A stretch of 64,000 bases of DNA from CAZIKF01 sp964539825 (GTDB taxonomy: Bacteria; Muiribacteriota; UBA6191), in assembly GCA_964539825.1 (NCBI GenBank), contig CAZIKF010000022.1, positions 1 to 64,000 of the forward strand, given 5' to 3'. Positions 8,318 to 18,164 of the stretch are shown piece after piece. The translations under genes were made by a program, and so were the position numbers. The notes under the pieces were generated by a model that saw only the letters and a list, made by a program, of their open reading frames with translations, had not been told where the DNA came from and made no database searches. How positions within the stretch are numbered: the first letter of the stretch is position 1; each line of letters begins with the position of its first letter.

Positions 8318-10987
8318 TCAAGAGGAGAACTTTTCCATGGTGGTTCGAAAATGAGAAATCTCATCCTCTGGAATCACCAGGCAAAAGCGTACTTCCGACT
8401 TGAGATAAAAAGTGCCGTCTAGAAGACCCTGACCAATGTATCGATCCTTTGTTTTTTCGATTCTTTTCTTCAGTCGATTAATAGCCACTCTAACCGTGGG
8501 TTCATCCAGTTCTTCGTTATAATCCTTCTGCCAGACCGCTTCAAACATCTTTTCCAGGCTATAGCGTTTTCCAGGAATAAAACAAAGAATTAAGAAGATC
8601 AGCTGGAGAACACGGCTTTTCTCAAGGGGAATTTCGCCTTGTTCCCTTTCCCAGTAAAAATCTCTGGTGAAATCGAAAAATAGGTCATATTGCTGGAGTC
8701 TTGCGCGTTCTGTATCAACAGAGGTCCTCGATAGAGCTTGCCAGGTTCCATTGCGGTTGGTACAACACACAAATCGCTTTTCAATTTTCTCAAAATGTAA
8801 TCCCAAAAGCTCGGAAAAGAGAGGTACGAGTTCTTTGGGGGGTTGATAATCAAAATTAGTAGCGCCCCATGGATTCTTAATTTTTTGGTAGAGATATCCG
8901 CTAAAGAAGAGGAGTAATTCTTTGGTCATGACATGAGCGCCCTCCAGTACGGAGAGTTCTTCTATCCATCTCTGAAGGGAGTCAGGCTGGTCAGTGAGGG
9001 CTGCTAGTATGACCTGGTAAAAAAGGGCTCGAACATTGGCTTTGGGTAAGGGATCGCTTTGTGCACGATCTCGAAAGGAGGCAAGTAGATCATCTATGTC
9101 ATCAAGCTGTTCTTCTTCCAAAGCCACGCTAAGGAGATAGGAATGAGCTACGATGGAGCGTTGAATGGCCCCGCTATCTCGGTAAAGTGCCATGGAAACT
9201 CGATGATGGGAAATAGCATCTTGACCATTCCCCCTGAGCTGAGAATACAGTCCCATCAGGAAGTGGTAATCACCAAGTGCTTTTCGATCCCCTGCCGAAG
9301 CGGCTCTTGCACGCAAATCTTGTAGATATTGAAGGGCCTTGTCCCAGGAGCGGCGTTCCATTTCAATTTCGATCCTTCTCCCAGCCAGGGCGGAAGTATA
9401 TAGATCCAGAGATTCAGGCTCTATTTCAAGGATTTCCTGGGCGTAGGCATCTGCATCCTGCTGGGCATTTAGGCGCAAGCTTACCAGGTTCAAACTCACC
9501 AGGTATCTTGCTAGAAGAGCACTCTCCAATTGGTTTTCACGAACTAGTTTCAGCCCTTCAATAAGTATATCGCGTGACTCCTTTAGAGAGCCGGCATTGA
9601 GGTGATATCCTCCCAGGGAAGCCAAGATTTCCGCACGCAAACGATGCTCATTTTCGCCGGTTGCATCAAGGGCGTTATTGAGGTATTGGAGCGATTGATT
9701 CCAATTGCTGTGGAGAAGAATCGTACCCTTAAGGTTCAAGCTTTCAGCGCTTTGATCACACGCCTGGGAATTGAGTTCATCAAGTGCCTCTTCCTGCCTG
9801 TCCATCTGGTGCAAAACCCGAGCTCTGGCCAACTTGAGAATCTTATTGGAGGGCTCGGTTTCAAGGGCGAGATTTACGGAATTTAGCGCTTTGTGGAGAG
9901 GCTCTGGATAGGCGGTATCCTGGAAAAATGACTCCAGGAAAGAAACAGATTTATTTTCATCAACATGATGAAGATGGAAGAAAGCTTCTATGCGAAGAGC
10001 GGATTCCCTGCTGGTCTCAAGGCTCTCAAAACATAGATGGTGAAAAGTCTTCCTGGATTCTTGAGAGGAGTCCCGGGTGCTGAGATAATTTCTGATGAAA
10101 TCAGGAACACAATAATAGGAGCCGCTTTCCCTGGTGACGAGGTGTGTGGAGACCAGTGGTTCAAAACTAGTCTTAAATTCAGCGGGGTCCGACATTAAGG
10201 AAGAAATCACTGAGAGCGGCACCTTAGATTGATAGAAAGATAGCAAATTCAAGAGGTTTAAAGACTGATCTGAGAGTTGTGACAGTGGTAGAGAAACCAG
10301 GTTTGAAGCTTCCCTATTTAGTTCCTCATTCTCTTTGAGAATCTCTTCTGCCGAATTGATGCCAGATGCGAGTTTTCGAAAAAAGCTATCGATGAGACCG
10401 ATATGGCCTCCGGTTACTTTATGTGCACTGGAGGGCTCAGGAAGACTGCCCAATTGAAATCCCTGGTCTGATAGCTGTCTGGAATATTCTTCAAGAAATA
10501 CAGGAAAATACCAGATGGGAACCTCTCGAAGTTCATATCGAAAAAAATCCAGATAGGAGCCTTCTGATACCTTAGGATCTTCATTGGCTAGTAAAAGAAA
10601 ACGTCCTCCTTGTATGGAGATGGTGCGTAGTTCGGACCAGGATTCCGGGTTAAGCAGGCAGGCATTCGGGAGGACCATTAAAGGGCATTCGGAGCCATGT
10701 TTGAGCTCTGAATAGATGCCCCTTAACGACTTAGATTTTCCCTTACCCCCCGCAGTCTTGAAGAATAATTCCGCATTGTCGGGTTCTGCATCAATTTCCA
10801 CATACTGAAAGTCAGGTTTTCCGATTTGAATCTGCTTGAGGATACGCCTCGCAAATGTTTTCTTGCCGAGGCCTGAAAAGCCGCATATCAATACCAGGGG
10901 ATGACGCCCTTCAATAGCTTCCTGCAGTAGGCCCAATCTCCTGGGATCATGGATTGAATCGATACTGAAAAGATCATAAAGTTCCAT
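8318..10987 (-). CDS. NTPase-TPR-winged-helix regulator (STAND-like)
   Basis: An 889-residue protein with a P-loop at residues 36-44 (GFSGLGKKT), a helical repeat region of TPR character from about 340 to 690 (for example LARARVLHQMDRQEEALDEL and AEILASLGGYHLNAGSLKES), and a C-terminal winged-helix domain from about 775 (SRVLQLIFLILCFIPGKRYS ... TVRVAINRLKKRIEK) like the OmpR/SARP DNA-binding fold. This order is that of MalT-like and SARP-type signal-transducing ATPases that bind DNA. The strand expected to carry Walker B (PLMVLPNAC) has no acidic residue, so hydrolysis may be weak. It lies 25 bases upstream of the phosphatase pair and may control or read that pathway. Confidence 0.75.
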   Translation of the reverse strand: MELYDLFSIDSIHDPRRLGLLQEAIEGRHPLVLICGFSGLGKKTFARRILKQIQIGKPDFQYVEIDAEPDNAELFFKTAGGKGKSKSLRGIYSELKHGSECPLMVLPNACLLNPESWSELRTISIQGGRFLLLANEDPKVSEGSYLDFFRYELREVPIWYFPVFLEEYSRQLSDQGFQLGSLPEPSSAHKVTGGHIGLIDSFFRKLASGINSAEEILKENEELNREASNLVSLPLSQLSDQSLNLLNLLSFYQSKVPLSVISSLMSDPAEFKTSFEPLVSTHLVTRESGSYYCVPDFIRNYLSTRDSSQESRKTFHHLCFESLETSRESALRIEAFFHLHHVDENKSVSFLESFFQDTAYPEPLHKALNSVNLALETEPSNKILKLARARVLHQMDRQEEALDELNSQACDQSAESLNLKGTILLHSNWNQSLQYLNNALDATGENEHRLRAEILASLGGYHLNAGSLKESRDILIEGLKLVRENQLESALLARYLVSLNLVSLRLNAQQDADAYAQEILEIEPESLDLYTSALAGRRIEIEMERRSWDKALQYLQDLRARAASAGDRKALGDYHFLMGLYSQLRGNGQDAISHHRVSMALYRDSGAIQRSIVAHSYLLSVALEEEQLDDIDDLLASFRDRAQSDPLPKANVRALFYQVILAALTDQPDSLQRWIEELSVLEGAHVMTKELLLFFSGYLYQKIKNPWGATNFDYQPPKELVPLFSELLGLHFEKIEKRFVCCTNRNGTWQALSRTSVDTERARLQQYDLFFDFTRDFYWEREQGEIPLEKSRVLQLIFLILCFIPGKRYSLEKMFEAVWQKDYNEELDEPTVRVAINRLKKRIEKTKDRYIGQGLLDGTFYLKSEVRFCLVIPEDEISHFRTTMEKFSS

Positions 10988-11047
10988 GGTTCTCTCCCTA
11001 TAATTTAGGTTCTAATAATACGAAAAATTCTGATCAAGTTCATCCGC

Positions 11048-12574
11048 TCAACATTCAGGAAGAGGATTTTGAAGCCATTTTCCAAATTTTTGAACAATTC
11101 CAGTTACCAGAACGTTTAAGATTTGAGAAACCTTAGAGAAGTTCTGGCCCTCTTTGGTGATCTTCTCTACTTGCTCAGATGTGCAAGAGCCTGGAGTTAG
11201 AGGGTACTTAGATCCTATTGATGCCATAGCTCCTTCTAACCGAAGTTTTTTGATTTGGGTTTTGTGCGCTACAAAAAATTGAAAGAGAATAGGTCGGTGA
11301 TAGGGTTTGATTTGTCTTGTTTCCAGGGGATCTAGGAAAGTTCGAAGTCCGATTATACTTGGAGATTCCCAATTTTGCAGGCCAATTTTCAGAGTTTTCG
11401 CCGCATTGGGACCGCAGTCAAGGAGCCAGTTTAAAAAACTCACTGCAAAGGACTCGTCCAGGGCGATCAGCAAGGAGAATCCGGACTCCGCCAGGGAGAG
11501 CTTTTGGCCCAGGGGAGCCTCTGGATCCCGGAGTAGATTCATTAATTGAGGTTTGATTCGTTTATCTTTCAATTGGATCAGAGCTTTCAACGCTTCAAAC
11601 CTTAAGGTGGGGTCCTTATGAGTGAGGTGTTGAGAAAGCGTATCCCACTCATTCCCTTCAGTGAACTTGAGAAGTTCAGAAATCGCTTTTCTCAGAGTGG
11701 AAGGATTCTGATTGGATTTTATAATTTCCCTTAGTTTGGGCAGGTCCGTTCGATTGGGCACGTAACCGTCCTCAGCCAGTTGATTAAGAAAGTATTCCAC
11801 CGATTGATCTGGCTGGACTATTCCTGAGTCTCCATTCAACCATTTGGCTAGTTCAGGGAACTCGTCGCAAAGCCCCCTCAGGTTAGCTTCTAAAGCAGGA
11901 TCATCGGAAATACCGGCAAGAGCCTGGGCCCAGCAGAGCTCACGCGTATGTACCGGGATACGATGAATGGCACTAGTACATAGATGATAAGCAGCGGCTG
12001 ACTTCAGCAGCGGGAGTCGAAGAACGGTTAGGAATATTTCTCTGGCTTCCAGACAATTCTGTTTCTCTAAGCCTTCAAGGACAATTTTTAAAATTAACGA
12101 ATTGGAATTTTGGAGTAGGGATAGAAATTCTCTGGTTCTTCTTGGTCCGGAGAATGTCAGGTTTCTTGCTAAACAGGCCTTCAAAAAAGGATCTCGATCT
12201 CGACTCACGACTCGATTCATCGCTGGAATCCATCTAGAAGAAGGATTCTGAGCAGCATATCGAAAAGCCTTTCTGCGGACATCCCGGTCTTTTGACATGA
12301 GTAGCCTTAGTACCTGAAGATTCCTCGCCATTGAATCATCAAAACGGGTCTCCCATCGTTCTTCGGACCACTTCGATAGGCAGTGTTGGATCAGAGACTT
12401 TAACCCGGGATCCTCCTCGTGCATGAAAAATTCCCGCAGGGTTTCTAGATCTGGATTCCGGGAGTAACTCAAGTCCTTGATGATCTTCCTTCGCATCAGT
12501 CTTGGAAGAAGTAAATAGTCTCTGGTTTCTAAACACTTGGAGGAAAATAAACTAAGATCGCAGGTTCTTTTCAT
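11048..12574 (-). CDS. HEAT-repeat protein
   Basis: A 508-residue soluble, almost wholly helical protein without signal peptide or membrane segment. Paired helices with the HEAT pattern recur along its length: MSKDRDVRRKAFRYAAQNP, VSRDRDPFLKACLARNL, LTHKDPTLRFEALKALIQLK and LLRDPEAPLGQKLSLAES. HEAT solenoids are protein-binding scaffolds; no catalytic motif is visible. It lies between carB and the NTPase-TPR regulator, 60 bases from the latter, on the same strand. An adaptor role in that signalling group is a guess from position only. Confidence 0.7.
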   Translation of the reverse strand: MKRTCDLSLFSSKCLETRDYLLLPRLMRRKIIKDLSYSRNPDLETLREFFMHEEDPGLKSLIQHCLSKWSEERWETRFDDSMARNLQVLRLLMSKDRDVRRKAFRYAAQNPSSRWIPAMNRVVSRDRDPFLKACLARNLTFSGPRRTREFLSLLQNSNSLILKIVLEGLEKQNCLEAREIFLTVLRLPLLKSAAAYHLCTSAIHRIPVHTRELCWAQALAGISDDPALEANLRGLCDEFPELAKWLNGDSGIVQPDQSVEYFLNQLAEDGYVPNRTDLPKLREIIKSNQNPSTLRKAISELLKFTEGNEWDTLSQHLTHKDPTLRFEALKALIQLKDKRIKPQLMNLLRDPEAPLGQKLSLAESGFSLLIALDESFAVSFLNWLLDCGPNAAKTLKIGLQNWESPSIIGLRTFLDPLETRQIKPYHRPILFQFFVAHKTQIKKLRLEGAMASIGSKYPLTPGSCTSEQVEKITKEGQNFSKVSQILNVLVTGIVQKFGKWLQNPLPEC

Positions 12575-12586
12575 GATCTAACCACC

Positions 12587-12604
12587 CTTCACAATCTAAT
12601 TGTG
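12587..12604. promoter_or_regulatory. Palindrome upstream of the HEAT-repeat gene
   Basis: CACAAT and ATTGTG flank a three-base spacer about 15 bases upstream of the ATG at 12574. The same half-sites, without spacer, occur at 304-313 upstream of the truncated exported protein. This could be an operator, but the spacing differs and the half-site is AT-rich, so chance is possible. Confidence 0.25.
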
Positions 12605-12665
12605 TGGATAGGAGGGGGCTGGGAGGTGTATTGGGAGATGGGTGTTCGGTATCTTCGAGATATTC

Positions 12666-15600
12666 TCAGGCCGTCGAGGAAGCCATTTCAGGTTCCTGCG
12701 CCAGGTAATACTCATCGAAGGAACGGATTTCCAGTTCTCCCTTTGAACATACTTCCAGGGCAAGGGCGAACTGAATAGCCAATTCAAGGTTTGTCAGCAA
12801 GGGGATACCCAGGTCAACAGCTTTGCGTCTAATCCTATAGGTATTAGTCAATTCACTTTCTTGAAAATTCTTGGGAATATTGATAACCAGATCATAGCTG
12901 GTTCGTTCTTTCAGGGTTTCAAGGCAGATAGGTGCCCCTTCTTCTCCTGGCCATGCCACTCGGCTGGACTTGATCTTATTCTTTTCCAGATAGCTATGAG
13001 TTCCCGTGGTAGCCACGATTTCAATACCCATCTCTTCAAATTTTCGACAACAATCCAAAAAGGACTTCTTGGAGTGAGCCGGTCCGGCAGATACCAACAC
13101 CTTCTTCAAGGGAAGGTGGAATCCAACGGAAAGCAATGCCTTTAGAAAGGCTTCATGAACCGTGGTCCCGATACAGCCAACCTCTCCGGTTGAGGTCATC
13201 TCAATTCCTGGAAATGGATCCGCTCCCGTCAGACGCGTAAAGGAGAACTGGGGTGCTTTCACACCAAAATGATTCAATTTTTCGGTCAGGAAATAGTATG
13301 TATCATAGCCTTTGCCTGCAATTGCCCTGGAAGCGGTGGTTATGAAGTTGAAGCCCGTAACCTTTGAGATGAAGGGAAAACTTCTGGAGGCTCTTAGATT
13401 GCACTCAATCACCAGGATTTCAACGTCTTTCACGAGGTATTGAATATTAAAAGGTCCTCGAATTTTGAGCGCTTCTACAATCCTCTGGGAAGTTTGTTTC
13501 AAGATATGCAGGATTGGACTGGGAAGGGAATGAGGAGGACAGACCAGAGTTGCGTCTCCTGAGTGGACTCCGGCGTGTTCCAGGTGTTCAGAAATTGCAT
13601 AAGCAATGATGGTTTCCCCGTCACCAACACCGTCGAATTCAACTTCAATGGCAGATTGGACAAATTTGGAAAGTACCACCGGGTGGTCGGAGGATATGTC
13701 CGCCGCATTTCTAAGCAGTACCCCTAATTCTTGCTCATCAGTTGCGACTCCCATGGCTGAGCCGGAAAGAACGTAAGAGGGGCGTACGATGACTGGATAA
13801 CCAATTTGGGAGGCAAACTGAAAAGCCTCTATCCGGTCCGTTACCTGCGTCCATTTTGGCTGCCCGATTCCTAACTCATCTAAAAGACTGGAGAATTTCG
13901 TGCGGTCCTCTGCCTGGTCAATGTACTTCGCGTCGGTACCCAGGATAGGAATCCCGTGTTCGGCGAGCTTTAGAGCCAGATTGTTTGGGATCTGTCCGCC
14001 CATGGAGAGGACGACTCCCAGGGGCTTTTCAAAGTCACAGATATCTAAAACTCGCTCCAGACTCAGTTCTTCGAAATAGAGCCTGTCGCATTCATCATAA
14101 TCGGTGGAGACGGTTTCGGGATTGTTGTTGATCAGGATTGCGGGAATACCAAGTTCACGAAAGGCTTTGATAGCTGTAACACAGCACCAGTCAAACTCCA
14201 CTGAAGAACCTATTTTATAGGCTCCAGACCCCAGAACTAGAATGGATTTACCCTCCGCAGCCGGCTTTAGATCATCAAAACTTCCGTGGTAGGAAGAATA
14301 GAGGTAATTAGTCTGAGCAGGGTACTCGGCCGCCAGTGTATCAATCTGCTTGATACAGGGTTTCATGGACATGCGTAGGCGTTCGGATCTGATGTGTGCC
14401 GGCGATATCCTTAAAATTTTGCCAAGTTGAAGGTCAGAGTAACCAGCTTTCTTGGCCCTTTTCATCAATTCGGGGGTCAGGGGAGTGCGCGAACAACTTA
14501 GTAGCTCCCTCTCAATCTTGACAATATTTTCCAGCTTGTAGAGGAACCATCGATCAATGCGGGTTTTTTCATGGACCTCATCAATGGGGGTTCCCATCAT
14601 TAAGCTCTTGAAGACGGCAAAGATGCGCATATCGGTGGGCTCCAGTGATTCCAGTTCGGCCTGTTCAATCCGAATGGCATCGCACTGGGAAATACCACAA
14701 TAGGATGAGTCCACCATGCGAATGGCTTTTTGGAGCGCTTCTTCGAAGTTTCTGCCTATGGCCATCACCTCCCCAACAGATTTCATTCCGGGCCCGATTC
14801 TCTTAGATACCCTTCGAAATTTTTTGAGATCCCATTTTGGAATTTTTACGGTGATGTAATCCAGGGCAGGCTCAAAGCATGCGGTTGTGACTCGAGTCAC
14901 AGAGTTTTTGAGTTCCGGCAGGGAATACTCAAGTCCCAGCTTGGCGGCTACGAACGCAAGGGGATACCCTGTTGCTTTTGAGGCCAGCGCCGAAGAGCGG
15001 GAGAGTCTGGCATTGACCTCGATGACCTTGTAGTCTTCGGAGTGTGGGTCCAGCGCAAATTGAACATTACATTCACCAATGATACCCAGACCCCTGACGA
15101 TTTCTATGGAGAGATTTCTCAGGTTCTGGTATTCGCGATCGTTAAGAGTCTGGGAAGGGGCTACGACAATACTCTCCCCAGTATGAATTCCCAGGGGATC
15201 AAAGTTCTCCATATTACAGACCGTAATACAGTTGTCCTTAAAATCCCGTACTACTTCATATTCTATTTCTTTGTATCCTCCAAGGTATTCATCAATAAGA
15301 ATCTGCGGTGCGAGCTCCAATGCTCTTTCAGCCATCAGACAAAAAGAATCAAAATCCTCACACACAGCGGCCCCAAGCCCGCCAAGAGCGAAACCTGAGC
15401 GAATCAAAAGAGGATAGGGAGCAACTTTACCAAGTTCTCGAGCTTCCTCAATGTTATAAGCGATTTGATTCAAAGGTGTTTTGATATTTCGCCTTGCGAG
15501 AAAGTCTGCGAATTTTTTGCGGTCCTCAGTGAGTGCGATGGCTGAGACTGGGGTCCCCAGAACTTTGACTCTATATTTTTCAAGAATTCCGATCCGTTCA

Positions 15601-15893
15601 AGTTCCAGTCCGCAATTTAGTGCTGTTTGACCCCCGAAACTGAGAAAGATGCCGTCAGGCCTTTCTCTCTCTATAACCTTTTCCACAAACTCCACGGTTA
15701 CGGGGAGAAGATATACCCGGTCAGCAAGCCCCTCTGAGGTTTGTATGGTCGCAATATTTGGATTTACCAAAACCGTATAGATGCCTTCCTCTTTCATGGC
15801 TTTGATAGCCTGTGAGCCAGAATAGTCAAACTCTCCAGCTTCCCCGATTTTCAGCGCGCCAGAGCCTAGTATGAGCACCTTCTCAGGTTTCAT
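12666..15893 (-). CDS. carB: Carbamoyl-phosphate synthase large subunit
   Basis: A full-length 1075-residue CarB. It makes carbamoyl phosphate from ammonia, bicarbonate and two ATP for pyrimidine and arginine synthesis. Two ATP-grasp halves are visible, the first opening KVLILGSGALKIGEAGEFDY and the second near residue 550 (ILVLGSGAYKIGSSVEFDW). A C-terminal MGS-type allosteric domain runs from about 945 to 1055 (SAGPAHSKKSF ... TTGTHSYLE). The signatures GSGALKIGEAGEFDYSGSQA and FGGQTALNCG are those of the Bacteroidetes/eukaryotic CPS branch, not of the common bacterial GSGPIVIGQACEFDY type. Its ATG overlaps the TGA of carA by four bases. Confidence 0.97.
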   Translation of the reverse strand: MKPEKVLILGSGALKIGEAGEFDYSGSQAIKAMKEEGIYTVLVNPNIATIQTSEGLADRVYLLPVTVEFVEKVIERERPDGIFLSFGGQTALNCGLELERIGILEKYRVKVLGTPVSAIALTEDRKKFADFLARRNIKTPLNQIAYNIEEARELGKVAPYPLLIRSGFALGGLGAAVCEDFDSFCLMAERALELAPQILIDEYLGGYKEIEYEVVRDFKDNCITVCNMENFDPLGIHTGESIVVAPSQTLNDREYQNLRNLSIEIVRGLGIIGECNVQFALDPHSEDYKVIEVNARLSRSSALASKATGYPLAFVAAKLGLEYSLPELKNSVTRVTTACFEPALDYITVKIPKWDLKKFRRVSKRIGPGMKSVGEVMAIGRNFEEALQKAIRMVDSSYCGISQCDAIRIEQAELESLEPTDMRIFAVFKSLMMGTPIDEVHEKTRIDRWFLYKLENIVKIERELLSCSRTPLTPELMKRAKKAGYSDLQLGKILRISPAHIRSERLRMSMKPCIKQIDTLAAEYPAQTNYLYSSYHGSFDDLKPAAEGKSILVLGSGAYKIGSSVEFDWCCVTAIKAFRELGIPAILINNNPETVSTDYDECDRLYFEELSLERVLDICDFEKPLGVVLSMGGQIPNNLALKLAEHGIPILGTDAKYIDQAEDRTKFSSLLDELGIGQPKWTQVTDRIEAFQFASQIGYPVIVRPSYVLSGSAMGVATDEQELGVLLRNAADISSDHPVVLSKFVQSAIEVEFDGVGDGETIIAYAISEHLEHAGVHSGDATLVCPPHSLPSPILHILKQTSQRIVEALKIRGPFNIQYLVKDVEILVIECNLRASRSFPFISKVTGFNFITTASRAIAGKGYDTYYFLTEKLNHFGVKAPQFSFTRLTGADPFPGIEMTSTGEVGCIGTTVHEAFLKALLSVGFHLPLKKVLVSAGPAHSKKSFLDCCRKFEEMGIEIVATTGTHSYLEKNKIKSSRVAWPGEEGAPICLETLKERTSYDLVINIPKNFQESELTNTYRIRRKAVDLGIPLLTNLELAIQFALALEVCSKGELEIRSFDEYYLAQEPEMASSTA

Positions 15894-16984
15894 AGCATCT
15901 CCAGAAAATCGTCAAAGAGGAAGCGCGTATCTTGAGGTCCCGGAGCCGCTTCCGGGTGAAATTGTACGGAAAAGATAGGCTTTTCCTCATGCTTTATCCC
16001 TTCATTAGTACCATCATTGAGGTTGGTGAAAAAGGGCTTCCAGCCTGTGGGGAGGGAATCAATGTCTACGGCATAACCGTGATTTTGAGAAGTTATGAAA
16101 CACCGCTCAGTTCCTTCCATCATGCAGGGCTGATTATGAGACCGATGCCCAAATTTAAGCTTGAAGGTTTTGGCTCCGGCGGCACGGGCGATGAGTTGAT
16201 GTCCAAGGCAGATTCCCATGGTTGGGATTCCGTCTTCAATAATTTTTCGGAGCCGTAGTACGACATCCTCGAAAAGTTCAGGATTTCCTGGTCCATTAGA
16301 AACTATAATCCCGTCAAAGGTACAGACATCCCGTAAGAATCGAGGGTGCAGAAAATCATAATCGTAGGGTACTGAAACTACCTTCACACCTCGTTTTAGC
16401 AGGGAACGTAAAATATTGCTTTTCGAGCCGCAATCTATGAGTAAAAGTGTGAAGCGGGGTTCACCTTCAGGTAGAAAGACCTGAATTGCCGGACTGGTCA
16501 CCTTGGCGGCTAAATTTTCTTGATTGGGATCCTGGAATAGGGGGGGGGCCATTGGGGCTTCCTGAACGATGGAGCCAAGCATAGAGCCGCGATCTCTCAA
16601 AAGAATCGTTAGAGCCCGGGTGTCTATTCCCGAAATTCCCGGAATATTTTGCTCCTGCATCCATTGATGTAAAGAAATTCGAGCACTCCAATGGGAAAAG
16701 TCTTCGGAATACTCAGACAGAATGAGTCCGCGTACGTGGATTTTCCAGGATTCAAAGGGGGAATTAACCAGGCTTTGAGATAGGCTTTTAGGAACACCAT
16801 AGTTCCCGATCATGGGGTAGGTGAAACAAAGGATTTGACCTTCATAAGAAGGATCTGTCATGGTTTCTCCATAGCCAACCATACCGGTGGAAAAAACCAC
16901 CTCTCCACTGGATGGAAGGCTGGCGCCGAAGGAGTCACCTTCGAACCGGGTACCGTCTTGAAGAACTAGCCAACACCTCTTCAT
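15890..16984 (-). CDS. carA: Carbamoyl-phosphate synthase small (glutaminase) subunit
   Basis: A 364-residue class I glutamine amidotransferase subunit that supplies ammonia to CarB. The N-terminal CPSase domain (VLQDGTRFEGDSFG, GMVGYGETMTDPSYEGQI, GISGIDTRALT) is followed by the glutaminase. Its nucleophile lies in GICLGHQL and its catalytic His/Glu in VQFHPEAAPGP. Length and order match the family. The wording of the N-terminal motifs agrees with the same Bacteroidetes-like branch as CarB, so the two probably travelled together. The genes overlap by four bases (ATGA), consistent with an obligate heterodimer made in one operon. Confidence 0.96.
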   Translation of the reverse strand: MKRCWLVLQDGTRFEGDSFGASLPSSGEVVFSTGMVGYGETMTDPSYEGQILCFTYPMIGNYGVPKSLSQSLVNSPFESWKIHVRGLILSEYSEDFSHWSARISLHQWMQEQNIPGISGIDTRALTILLRDRGSMLGSIVQEAPMAPPLFQDPNQENLAAKVTSPAIQVFLPEGEPRFTLLLIDCGSKSNILRSLLKRGVKVVSVPYDYDFLHPRFLRDVCTFDGIIVSNGPGNPELFEDVVLRLRKIIEDGIPTMGICLGHQLIARAAGAKTFKLKFGHRSHNQPCMMEGTERCFITSQNHGYAVDIDSLPTGWKPFFTNLNDGTNEGIKHEEKPIFSVQFHPEAAPGPQDTRFLFDDFLEML

Positions 16985-17067
16985 AGATTCAACTGTTGTA
17001 CTACCGTACAGATCTCGGCGGGAGTATAGCCCATCCCATTCGAGATCAAAACCTTGTTTTATTTAAT

Positions 17068-18111
17068 TCAGGATAAATTGTCTTGGGGACGGGGATTTGA
17101 ACTCTTGAAGGCGAAAGCCAGCAGTAGCCCCAGGATCACAACGCCTCCTCCAAAAAGCAGGCCCTGGGAGTGGGTAGAATTCATTCTCAGGGATACCACC
17201 AGCAGTATGGAGAGTAGTGAGGAGACAGCGTATAAAATGGCAACCGCTCTGCGATGGTTTACTTTTAGAAGGAGCTGATGGTGGAGGTGACCTCGGTCAG
17301 CATTAAAAAGATTCTTTTTACCAAAAGATCGCCTCAGAATCGCAAGTGCTGTATCCAAAAGTGGGACTCCCAGTAGAATTAACAGGCCCAAAGAGCCCGT
17401 AATGGGATGGTCAAAGGGGAATGTAAGCAGAGAGAAGACGGCCACATGATATCCCAGGAAAAGGGAGCCAATGTCTCCCATATAAATGGACGCGGGGTAT
17501 GAGTTTCGTAAAAGAAAAACAAAGACTCCCCCCATGATACCGGGAAGAAAATAACTTCCGATCGGGTCGATCTTGGTAGATAAGGCTAAGGTCAGGAAGA
17601 TTACCAGGCAAATACCGCCGGCCAAACCATCCAGGCCGTCCATGAAATTGATGGCATTGATGATTCCAACGATCCAGAGAATAGTGACCGGATAGGAAAG
17701 GGCTCCCAACTCAAGGACAAATCCAAATAAGTCAATTCGCTCTATGAGTAGGCCAAACTGACACACCATTAGTGCCACGAGGGATTCCACTAAAAATTTG
17801 GTGACTGGCTTTAGGTTCAAAAGATCATCCAGGGCACCCAGAAAGGCCATACAAAGAGCTCCGGAAAGTATTCCCACGAAGAGTCGAAAGGAATCCGAAT
17901 CCATGGGGATGTGCTGGCTGAACAGGAGATACAGCAGGCCGGCGCTATAGCCGATCAAAATGATGATTCCTCCCATTGTCAGCACTTTGGAACTGTGTAC
18001 TGACCGCTTATTGGGAATGTCATACATCTCCATGTTGCGCAGGGAGATAACGAGGAATGGGTCAGCCAGGAAGCAGACCAAGACTGAAACCAGAAGTCCT
18101 TCCCAATTCAT
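17068..18111 (-). CDS. Polyprenyl-phosphate sugar-1-phosphate transferase (WecA/TagO/MraY family)
   Basis: A 347-residue polytopic inner-membrane protein with about ten hydrophobic segments. The family motifs are present in order: GALDDLLNLKP (Mg-binding Asp pair), NAINFMDGLDGLAGG, MGDIGSLFLGY and the cytoplasmic HLHHQLL. Such enzymes move a HexNAc-1-phosphate from a UDP-sugar to undecaprenyl phosphate, the first membrane step of O-antigen, enterobacterial common antigen or teichoic-acid-like polymers. It resembles WecA/TagO more than MraY. It could prime the glycan whose locus starts 11 kb away, but it is clustered with rplY and carAB, so this is inference. Confidence 0.9.
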   Translation of the reverse strand: MNWEGLLVSVLVCFLADPFLVISLRNMEMYDIPNKRSVHSSKVLTMGGIIILIGYSAGLLYLLFSQHIPMDSDSFRLFVGILSGALCMAFLGALDDLLNLKPVTKFLVESLVALMVCQFGLLIERIDLFGFVLELGALSYPVTILWIVGIINAINFMDGLDGLAGGICLVIFLTLALSTKIDPIGSYFLPGIMGGVFVFLLRNSYPASIYMGDIGSLFLGYHVAVFSLLTFPFDHPITGSLGLLILLGVPLLDTALAILRRSFGKKNLFNADRGHLHHQLLLKVNHRRAVAILYAVSSLLSILLVVSLRMNSTHSQGLLFGGGVVILGLLLAFAFKSSNPRPQDNLS

Positions 18112-18164
18112 GCGATTCTTAGATGCTCAAGCACAGGAAAGAACGGGACCAGTCCCTGATCACC

